From assembly GCA_026770585.1 (NCBI GenBank), contig MU646591.1, forward strand, positions 365,541 through 378,204: a stretch of DNA of 12,664 nt. The letters are read 5' to 3'. Position numbers and translations under genes: made by a program. The stretch comes from Baffinella frigidus. Its lineage: Eukaryota; Cryptophyceae; Cryptomonadales; Baffinellaceae. The notes under the pieces are model-generated. The model did no database searches. It was not told where the DNA came from and was given only the letters and a program-made list of their open reading frames with translations. Of the stretch, positions 1 through 7,000 are shown piece after piece (within the stretch, counting starts at the first letter, position 1; every line of letters begins with the position of its first letter).

Positions 1-132
1 CCCCCAGAGTGAAGCATGACACACCCGGGGGGCCCCCTCCGCCCGACTCTACCACCCCTACTCTACCACCCCCACGCCAGAAGGCTCGAGGGAAACGACT
101 GTCTTATTTGAGCCTTCCACGGTCTGACCCCT

Positions 133-251
133 ACAGGGGTACCTCGCTCATAAGAAACGCCACCTCCCCTAGGACCACCATAGGGCCCTAGGCATAGTCC
201 TACTGTAGGGTCCTAGGGGGTGGCGCTTTCTTATGAGCGAGGTACCCCTGT
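133..251. mobile_element. Foldback element A1
   Basis: A 119-bp near-palindrome. The outermost 25 bp (starting ACAGGGGTACCTCGCTCATA) are perfect terminal inverted repeats, and homology continues inward around CCTACTGTAGG. No coding capacity. An 18-bp copy of the sequence at 41-58 begins directly after the element (252-269). Confidence 0.8.
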
Positions 252-334
252 GCCCGACTCTACCACCCCCAGAGGAGTCTTGCAGCAGAGAAACCTGCCC
301 GGGGGCTGAAAGGGATGCACCCTCACCCCTGTTC

Positions 335-500
335 TAATGCCAAAAGCTAACGCCAGCGGACCCCTTAGCCTACGGTAGGAACCCCCCCTCCTCCTACGAC
401 GTTTGAAAACAAAAAAGTCTTTAAAAGTCGTAGGAGGGAAGCTCCTACCGTAGGCAATCCGTAGGCTCTAAGTACCTCGCTGGCATTAGCTTTTCAGATG
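335..500 (-). mobile_element. Foldback element B1
   Basis: A 166-bp imperfect hairpin. Ends read TAATGCCAAAAGCTAACGCC and, on the other strand, CATCTGAAAAGCTAATGCC. The centre is A/T-rich between CCTCCTACGAC arms, with CCTACCGTAGGC in each arm. It is the same length as B3, in opposite orientation. No coding capacity. Confidence 0.8.
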
Positions 501-541
501 ACGGGGGGTTGATTTAATCGCGGCGAGTCAAATACGACCTG

Positions 542-603
542 GCGACGAAAATTACTACACACCTGACTTTGTCCAGTCTCGTCCGTGTAGTAATTTTCGT
601 TGC
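542..603. mobile_element. Palindromic element E1 (core only)
   Basis: ACGAAAATTACTACAC and GTGTAGTAATTTTCGTTGC pair as 17-19 bp arms around a short loop. It has no outer arms, unlike E2 to E4. Confidence 0.7.
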
Positions 604-789
604 AAATTGGATCGGAGATCCCCGAAACCCTCGGCCAGCATCATTCGCCCCACACCTGGGTGTCCACACGGTGGACTACGGACCTTTCATCAAAAGTCAA
701 CTTACCCTGTGGGTAGTCAACTTTGAGGATTTTTTAATGCAAATTTGGTCACGGGTCCTAACCCTTAAGTGGCGAGGAGGTCAACTTTG
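600..789. other. Unassigned stretch with GTCAACTTT words
   Basis: Three GTCAACTT words (near 697, 718 and 780) and no recognisable gene. Confidence 0.4.
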
Positions 790-910
790 ACCTCCAAGAG
801 GTCGTAGGCAGGTCCTAGGGCCCTACCGTAGGGCATATGAGCCTACTGGCCACTTAAGGGATAGTGGTCCTAGGGGGGGGGGGCTTTTCTTATGAGCAAG
901 GCACCCCTGT
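790..910. mobile_element. Foldback element A2, left end missing
   Basis: The right half and right terminus (TTATGAGCAAGGCACCCCTG) match A1. The left terminus is absent, and a run of about 11 G lies inside. Confidence 0.6.
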
Positions 911-966
911 ACGGCCCGAGGGCGGTGCGCCTCTTTATCAGCCTGGGATCTGTGCAGTGTCCCCCC

Positions 967-1086
967 GCAGGGGTTCCTCACTCATAAGGAAGCCCCCCAC
1001 TCCCTAGGACTACCATAGGGCCCCAGGCATAGGCCTACTGTAGGGTCCTGGGGGGAGGTGCTTTCTTATGAGCGAGGCGCCCCTGT
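967..1086. mobile_element. Foldback element A3
   Basis: Full-length A copy, about 119 bp, with both termini and the same central CCTACTGTAGG. The left terminus is more diverged (CTCACTCATAAGGAAG). Confidence 0.75.
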
Positions 1087-1402
1087 AATCTTGGTGTACG
1101 TTGTATACTTGGTGATGTACGTCTCTGGGTAGGTGACCTTTCGACATCTTCTTGTCTCGTGTCGCCTCCCCCGAGGCAATCTCTTTCAGCCAACCAACCT
1201 TGAGTCTATCAACGATCCGCGCGCTCCGTGCGTCCTTCTAAACGATCATTGCGTCCTTCTAAATGAACAAGGGTGCTCTACACACAGTCACTGGCATCAC
1301 ATCCAAATCATCGACCTTCATATACACATTCACGGCCATCCCATCCCGTCCGAATTACTCAACCCCAAGGACACATCTGGCGCACTTCTCAGGAACGAAC
1401 GC
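1087..1402. other. Unassigned stretch
   Basis: A 98-codon frame (1133-1429, plus, alternative start) covers this, but its end is an A-family terminus and no domain is visible. It includes a small repeat (GCGTCCTTCTAAA at about 1230 and 1250). Confidence 0.4.
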
Positions 1403-1427
1403 TCTCTCATGAGCGAGGTACCCCTGT
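1403..1427. mobile_element. Solitary A-family terminus
   Basis: TCTCATGAGCGAGGTACCCC is followed by TGT, the right end only. It supplies the last codons and stop of an open frame at 1133-1429, so that frame is partly repeat-derived. Confidence 0.6.
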
Positions 1428-1437
1428 AGTGGCGACC

Positions 1438-1587
1438 TTATCTCAGAAAACGAGTTCTAAAACTCGTTTTCTTAAGTCAATTTCTCTACAAATTTGTCAA
1501 CTTATGCGGAGAGTAAAGAATAAGTTGACGAATTTGTAGGGGAATTGACTTAAGAAAACGAGTTTTAGAACTCGTTTTCTGAGATAA
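1438..1587. mobile_element. Foldback element F
   Basis: A 150-bp hairpin with 68-bp arms (1438-1505 and 1520-1587), three mismatches and a 14-base loop. Each arm contains a smaller palindrome (AAAACGAGTTCTAAAACTCG then TTTT), so the whole could fold as a cruciform with side hairpins. GACCTTA lies at both edges (1434-1440 and 1588-1594), a possible 7-bp target duplication. Confidence 0.8.
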
Positions 1588-1609
1588 GACCTTACACGGG
1601 AAGGGGCCT

Positions 1610-1700
1610 ACAGGGGTACCTCGCTCATAAGAAACCGCACTCTCCTAGGAACCTACAGTAGGCCTATGCCTCGGGCCCTATGGGGGTCCTAGGGGGTGTC
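1610..1700. mobile_element. Foldback element A5, right end missing
   Basis: Left terminus and centre match A1. The copy stops at GGGGGTGTC, where truncated B2 begins. Confidence 0.7.
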
Positions 1701-1832
1701 GAGCCTACGGATTGCCTACGGTAGCAGCCCCCTCCTACGAATTTTAAAGACCTTTTGTTTTAAACGTCGTAGGAGGAGGGGGGGTTCCTACCGTAGGCTA
1801 AGGGGTCCGCTGGCGTTGGCTTGTGGCGTTAC
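1701..1832 (+). mobile_element. Foldback element B2, left end missing
   Basis: Matches B3 from GAGCCTACGGATTGCCTACG to the right end GGCGTTAC. The left 30 bp are lost at the junction with A5. Confidence 0.7.
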
Positions 1833-1890
1833 TATCCATCCCCTCCATGAGGGGGCTACAATTCCTATAATACTTCTACACCGCCCTGTC

Positions 1891-2119
1891 ACGAGTTAAC
1901 TAATGTCACGAGTTGACTAATGTCACGCCGATAGGGGGTGTTGACTTTTACAAAATCTCCGGATTCGGAGTTCAGTGGGTGGGGGTAACCCCTGTAGCTC
2001 TGCCTCACTCGGGTTGACGGACTATTCCTAAGAAGTGGCGGAGTTGACTAATGCCATGAGTTGACTAATGCCACGAGTTGGCTAATGTCACGAGTTGACT
2101 TGTGTCAGGAGTTGACAAG
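1891..2119 (+). repeat. 17-bp tandem repeat in two blocks
   Basis: Units of the type GAGTTGACTAATGCCAC. Two sit at 1891-1924 and five start at 2041, 2058, 2075, 2092 and 2109. The blocks are separated by the left arm of the large inverted repeat. Confidence 0.85.
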
Positions 2120-2486
2120 GAGGACGCCGACCATGATCGTGGCGATTCCCATCCACTGCTTCATCGCGATTATCTGCCGTCAAAAAACGGGGTAAGTCAG
2201 ATTTCTGAAGGAGCCAAAGTTGACGAATTTGTACCAGAGATCCAGCATGACAACTTAGGAATAGTTCGTTAACCCGCGTGAGGTCGCGATTATCTGCGGG
2301 GGGGGGGGGCATTTATTTGGGTCGCCAATTTGGTGGGCCCGGGGCTCTTTCCCGCTCCAAAGTTGCCGAATTTGTACCGCACACCCAGCATGACAACTTA
2401 GGAATAGTCCGTCAACCCGAGTGAGGCAGAGCTACAGGGGTTATCCCCACCCACTGCACTACGAATCCGGAGATTTTGTAAAAGTC
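1943..2486. repeat. Large inverted repeat with 90-bp arms
   Basis: Arms 1943-2032 and 2397-2486 are both 90 bp and complementary with few mismatches. Each includes a G-family end (GGCAGAGCTACAGGGG on one strand). The 364-bp spacer holds 17-bp tandem repeats and a further G copy. Confidence 0.75.
2210..2441 (+). repeat. Two G-family copies
   Basis: Copy 1 (about 2210-2285) and copy 2 (about 2320-2441) share CCAAAGTTG, GAATTTGTACC and GACAACTTAGGAATAGT. Copy 2 runs into the right arm of the large inverted repeat. A run of G near 2300-2310 separates them. Confidence 0.65.
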
Positions 2487-2637
2487 CACCCCCCAAAAAA
2501 TCTGTCAACTTTAGAAACGAGATACACGTTCGGTGTACTTCGATTTTCGATTTTCGCGAACCACTGCTTGCGCGCGATGATTTGCGGGGGGGGGGTATGT
2601 TCCGAGATGAGGTTCTGCTCCTGCCCTGGAGAGAGAG

Positions 2638-2773
2638 ATCTCATAGGAAAACGGTTTTAATTTAAAACTTCCTGGCAATGAAATTTACTACACAGAACGA
2701 GTTTTATTAGTAATATTAAAGCATTTGTGTAGTAATTTTCATTGCACCCAAAAGTTTTAAATTAAAACTGTTT
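2638..2773. mobile_element. Palindromic element E2 between 19-bp direct repeats
   Basis: The E core (AATTACTACACA-type arms, 2675-2746) lies inside outer arms AGGAAAACGGTTTTAATTTA, which re-pair at 2752-2775. TCCTGCCCTGGAGAGAGAG occurs exactly at 2619-2637 and 2774-2792. The pair looks like a target duplication, although 19 bp is long for a cut-and-paste element. Confidence 0.78.
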
Positions 2774-2792
2774 TCCTGCCCTGGAGAGAGAG

Positions 2793-2995
2793 CGTGAGAC
2801 CTGCGGGGCAGGCACTGTGTTGTTTAAGTTGGTGACCACTCTCACGAAGGCTACTACACAGATGCTACGACTCACTTTTAAATAGGACCCTCTAGCTAGC
2901 ATTCTCGTGTGGGGAGACACCGTGTTGTTTTTGACATGTTGTGCCTCGTGAAACAAGGCCCAAGTGGCCTTGCTCGACACTCAGGCGCAGTGCAG
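2793..2995. other. Unassigned stretch
   Basis: No credible gene or clear repeat. A fragment CTACTACACAGATGCT (near 2851) matches one arm of the E core. Searched on the minus strand for SMR helix 4 without success. Confidence 0.4.
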
Positions 2996-3235
2996 GATTA
3001 GGGTTTAGGGCTTTTAGGGTGTTGGTGTTTGGGGTTTGGGGTTTGGGGTTTGGGGTTTAGGGTTGAGGGTTTAGGGTGTAGGGTGTAGGGTGTAGGGTGT
3101 AGGGTGTATGATTTAAGGTTGATGATTCATGGTTCTGAGGTTCATGGTTTAGGGTTCTTCAGGGTTCAGGGTTCAGGGTTTGGGGTTTGGGGTTTAGGGT
3201 TTGGGGTTTGGGGTTTATGGTTTAGGGCGCTTCAG
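2996..3235 (+). repeat. Degenerate telomere-like heptamer array (G-rich on plus strand)
   Basis: Runs of GGGTTTA, GGGGTTT and GGGTGTA in a seven-base register; five clean GGGTGTA units lie near 3074-3109. It resembles TTTAGGG-type telomere repeat but is interstitial and decayed. Open frames here translate to repetitive Gly-Phe/Leu peptides and are not genes. Confidence 0.8.
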
Positions 3236-3360
3236 GGTAGGAGCCCAAGGCAAGGAAGAGGCAGAACTTCCCAAAACGTGCAGGCAGAAAAGAAATGGAG
3301 AAATTGAAGGAAATTGGACTGAGAGGAGAGGATGCGAGAGGGGGGTTTCGAAACCCGAGG

Positions 3361-3482
3361 ATGGACTGATTAATCAGTACCATGAAAATAAATGGACTGA
3401 TTAATCAGTACCAGGAAAATACATGGACTGATCTGGGATTACCACGAGAATGGATGGACTGATCTGGGAGTACCAGAATAGG
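3361..3482 (+). repeat. 31-bp tandem repeat, four units
   Basis: ATGGACTGAT units start at 3361, 3392, 3423 and 3454, exactly 31 bp apart. The first two contain the palindrome GACTGATTAATCAGT; the last two read GACTGATCTGGGA. Confidence 0.88.
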
Positions 3483-3575
3483 GGGGTTGACCCTTCACAT
3501 CAGTCAACTAGAGGCTCGCGACCTGGCCCATGGCTGAGGCTCGCTACCTGTCTGACCGAGGCTCACATATCTCAT

Positions 3576-3707
3576 CTGGGGAAACCTATTGTTCTTTCGT
3601 TTCCTGGTAACGAAAATTACTACACAATTCGTTCTCACTAGTAATATTAAAGCATTTGTGTAGCAATTTTCGTTGCCAGGAAATGAAAGAATCAAAGGTT
3701 TCCCCGG
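3576..3707. mobile_element. Palindromic element E3
   Basis: About 132 bp. The E core is flanked by outer arms GGGGAAACCTATTGTTCTTT and its imperfect complement ending GGTTTCCCC. The outer arms are unrelated to those of E2 and E4. Confidence 0.75.
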
Positions 3708-3725
3708 ATAAGGTTTGTGCGTGTG

Positions 3726-3790
3726 TACCAGGGGTTGTAGAGTTTGTACCAGGAGTTTTACAGTTTGTACCAGGGTGTCTAGATGGCGTA
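3726..3790 (+). repeat. GTACCAG-containing short tandem
   Basis: Three successive TTGTACCAGG-like units (about 22-25 bp apart) resemble the TTTGTACCAC motif of families G and I. Confidence 0.5.
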
Positions 3791-3844
3791 CCGCGGAGCG
3801 TGATGGGCACACCCGATTAGGTGCGGGGTTAGGGCATCGAGAAT

Positions 3845-3881
3845 ATGACCTCTCCAACAAAGACGTCAGCGCCAATCACGG
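3845..3881 (-). pseudogene. Decayed copy of exon 3 donor end
   Basis: The minus strand reads GATTGGCGCTGACGTCTTTG and then a GGAGAG|GTCATA stretch. It resembles the end of exon 3 and its donor at 3947-3981 at roughly four bases in five, with one 3-base insertion. A G-family repeat (about 3882-3946) fills the gap between the two. The copy leads only to a stop (ATGCCCTAA). Confidence 0.6.
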
Positions 3882-3957
3882 ACTGTTCTCAAGTTGACGT
3901 TGAAGGTTCGCGGTACCAACCCGTCAACTTTGGAGCGGAGAAGGGCGTTTACCTCGC
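3882..3957 (-). repeat. G-family copy in intron 3, abutting exon 3
   Basis: The minus strand reads CGCTCCAAAGTTGACGGGTT, GGTACCGCGAACC and CAACTTGAGAACAGTC, the G consensus order. Its start overlaps the end of exon 3. Confidence 0.65.
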
Positions 3958-4007
3958 CAAAGACATAGACGCCAATCAAGGTCGTTGCTGCCGTCATGAC
4001 GCCCGAC
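3953..4007 (-). CDS. SMR gene exon 3: helix 3
   Basis: A 55-nt exon between acceptor CCGGGCAG|G and donor GGCGAG|GTAAAC, phase 2 in and phase 0 out. It completes Trp155 and adds SGVMTAATTLIGVYVFGE. In EmrE the same stretch runs Trp63-Ser-Gly to Phe79-Gly80, with identical length. Without splicing, the frame would run on through G-family repeat and stop about 25 codons later, giving a protein without helix 4. The last coding bases TTTGGCGAG also match the first bases of the G repeat at 7820, so the exon end and the repeat start coincide. Confidence 0.8.
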
Positions 4008-7000
4008 CTGCCCGGGAGAGAGGGGCCTTTGTTACCACCAACGCGGCCGCTGCGTGTGCACCCCCGACTACACAGCGGGCTACGAAGGGATTCATGACGC
4101 CCGACCTGACCGGGAGAAAGACCTTGAGTCATACGGGTTGAGGCTCGCATAACCTGTAAAAAAAGGCTCTCTCTGTCGCACACCTTTATTCATACTCTCG
4201 CACACACCTTTATTCACACACACCTTTATTCATACAAGCACGCCCAAGCCAGTCCACCCTGTTTCAAAAAGAAAGGAAACGGCGGCCATTCATGCACCTC
4301 CATCCACACAGAGGACTTCGAAGGGATTTTCGAACAACCCTGAAAACGACAAGACCTACCACCCTACGGTAGGCAACCCGTAGGGGCATAGGGGGGTTCC
4401 TATGGAAAAGTTCCTATGGAAAAGGTGACGGAAAGGTGGCCCGATTTGGGCCGAAAATCCTTTCGTAGCCCGCTGTGTGGCGAGGCTGCGTCGGAACCCT
4501 CAAGGGATGGCTCTCGGGAGGGTTCGCCTGAAGCGTTTCGAGCCTGCACCCTACACCCTACAGGCTACAGGCTACAGGCTACAGGCTACACCCTGCAGCC
4601 TACAGGCTACAGGCTACAGGCTACACCCTACAGGCTACAGGCTACAGGCTACAGGCTACACCCTACACCCTACAGGCTACAGGCTACACGCACAGCAGCA
4701 CAAGGGTTGCTCGCACCTGCTCATCTGAAAAGCTAACGCCAGCGAGGTACTTAGAGCCTACGGATTGCCTACGGTAGGAGCCCCCCTCCTACGACTTTTA
4801 AAGACCTTTTTGTTTTAAACGTCGTTGGAGGAGGGGGGGTTCCTACCGTAGGCTAAGGGGTCCGCTGGCGTTAGCTTGTGGCATTACTGCCTGCAGGTAG
4901 GATCGCTCCTCACGTTTTGAACGATGAAACCCTTATCCCCGGACCGCCTCTTCAGAAATTTCGTGTCGGCTACAGGGGTACCTCGCTCATGGTAACTAGT
5001 TGGCATCGGCAAGGGAGAGGGGTCACTCTTGTTGAGGGTTGAGGGTTTACCATTTTCGGTTGAGGGGTTGCTCACCAGATGGCATAGGCGAGAGAGAGGG
5101 GGAAGTGGAGCAGCGCGCGCGTGAAGAAGTAGAAGGAAAGCCCGTAGAACACGCACAGTGCCACACTGCGAACAACAACACCCCGCGAAAGTCAACTACA
5201 CGCGCCCTGAAAGTTGATGAGCTGCGAACAAGGGCCCAGAAAAGTTGAGTAGACGCGAACGAGAAACCCCCACGAAATTTTACGGCAAGAGCCCCATGAA
5301 GGTTAACAACACGTGCCCCATGAAAGTTAACAACACGAAAGTTGACCAGCTGTGTACGAGAGCTCTACGACAGAAGACTGGTTCGAAAGAAGACGCATCA
5401 GCCAGTGCTGACTGTGAGGACCATCTCGGGACGAGCCCGCCTCAGGCGGAGAACATTAGTCATTTATGTGGACGAGATGGTCTTCACACTGACCGCTTGC
5501 TGACTGATCAGTGTTGGCTGAGTGGTGAGTGACGACTGGCAGTGCTGACTGATTGCTCACCGATCTGTGGCGACTTCAGGTCCTTTAGGTTCTTCGAGCT
5601 CCCAACATAGGCGGACGCCGGAACTGATTGTTGACTGATCTGAGTGAGTCCTGGTGCTGACTGATTCCTGACTGATTCATGTTGAGTGATTGCTGCCTGG
5701 CACTTTCCAGGTACAAAAGTTCGTAGGACGAGACGCCGCGGAGGAAGAAAAGGATTTAGCGTTGAGGGTTAAGGTGTTGGGGTCTAGGCATTAGGGTGCA
5801 TTGAACAGGGTTTGGTGTTTCAGTACGCTGCAAACAAGAGTCCCACCCACAAGCCTCCAGAGTGGGAGCAAATCGCCTTTTTCAACCCCCTTGATTCGCG
5901 ATGGAGGGCGTCGGATTCCGACGGCCTGTGGTACACATCAGGGGAGGAGGGACGACGATTTGCTCCCACTCTGAGGGCTGGTGGACGACTTTGACTGTTT
6001 TGGCAGAAGTCGTAGATGCAGATGGGGTTTGGAGGTTAGGGCATTGGGGTATTCGGGATTAGGGTTCAGGGGTTCGGGTTTACTAGCTCTCTGCCTCACA
6101 CGGGTTGGTCTCGCCATTGGGCGAGACTGCAAGTCAATTCCCTCAGGGGAATTGAGGTGTTGGTGCACATCCGTCGACGATCCGTCAACCCTTCTATTCG
6201 AGCTGGTTTCCCCCACGTCACCTGAGATCGACCAGGGTTATTTCCTCGGTGATTCGAGGCGAAACCGTGGGATGTGCCCGAGTCAGGCAGAGCTAGGTTT
6301 TGTGTTTCAGCATGTGCGTGGAAGGTGCCTGGCAGGCCAGGGTGAGTTCCAGGAAAAGGGACGGTGAGTCAACGGTGGAAGGAGGGGTACGCGACACGGT
6401 TTTGTGAAGTTATCCCGCAGATGTTAACCACCCTGGAGGGGACTTAGGGCCAATCCCGAATAACCCTTTATCGCAAAAGTTGACAGGATTTGTACCACTA
6501 AAGTACTTATAAGACCGTTTTGTACCAGATCCATTCATCACGGGGGACTGAGATCTCAGTCCATTCCAAGGGGAGTTGACTTAAGAATGCTCAAAATAGC
6601 CCCACCCTGCCTCCAGGGTGGCTTACTCGGCAGCCTTTGTGCGTGGAAGGTGACTGGGTTAGTACCCGGAAAAGGGGCGATTAGTCAACAGTCGGGCGGG
6701 GGGGGGGACCTCATGACAGGGTTGGTGAAGTTGCTCGAGAGCTTGAGACACGTGGCGCCAGCCAGCTCGAAGATGATCGTGAAGGCCAGCAGGATCGCGC
6801 CCGTGTGGCTGATCGCTGCCTTCGCTGCGACCCCGACGACCGCGGCTTCTGTCCCTGTCAAATCCCGCGGCACAGCACCGCATGTTCTTCGCTTGTGCCA
6901 GTGCCGAGCCGCCCCGAGTTGTATCCGAATGGAGCTCCGAAGCTCCATTGGGGGAAATGTCGCCACACGAGGCCTGGCTTCGCTCGCAGGTCGGAGGAGT

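Larger units (their letters stand above)
4008..5075 (-). other. Intron 2 of the SMR gene (repeat-filled)
   Basis: The donor is GTGAGC and the acceptor is GGGCAG; phase 2. It contains a full-length B3 (4722-4887), an A-family terminus (4971-4990), C1 (4304-4480), the heptamer array 4549-4689, a CACACCTTTATTC triplet repeat (4179-4231), a lone C-family end (4067-4091) and a second copy of the exon 3 acceptor boundary (4092-4120). Confidence 0.75.
5166..6709 (-). other. Intron 1 of the SMR gene (repeat-filled)
   Basis: The donor is GTCC at 6709 and the acceptor is TTCGCAG ending at 5166; phase 2. The intron holds elements I1 (6428-6621) and K1 (5857-5981), G-family pieces (6085-6297), short TTTAGGG-like stretches (5758-5815, 6020-6080), a hairpin at 5414-5487, degenerate GACTGATT repeats (about 5395-5700) and a 24-bp tandem (5291-5338). 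A second TTGTTCGCAG acceptor-like site lies 56 bp upstream in gene orientation (5222-5232). Confidence 0.75.

Noticed and set aside
600-660. Minus-strand GVGRMMLAEGFGDL as SMR helix 4
   Set aside because: The following residues are charged rather than hydrophobic, so it cannot be the membrane helix.
1133-1429. 98-codon plus-strand gene
   Set aside because: It starts at a non-ATG codon, has no domain, and its last codons and stop come from an A-family terminus.
3240-3335. Possible helix 4 exon of the SMR gene (pyrimidine-rich stretch, then a hydrophobic frame containing LPARFGKFCLFLALG)
   Set aside because: The frame that resembles an SMR helix has no acceptor in the required phase, and the frame with the acceptor has no SMR pattern.
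3104-3404. Open frames with Gly-Phe-Gly-Val-Trp peptides
   Set aside because: They are translations of degenerate heptamer repeats, not genes.
3361-3482. CRISPR array (regular 31-bp period)
   Set aside because: It is a plain tandem repeat with no unique spacers, and the context is eukaryotic.
4884-5195. 103-codon minus-strand frame over exon 2
   Set aside because: Wrong register. The SMR motif AYAIW is in another frame of the same bases with proper splice sites.
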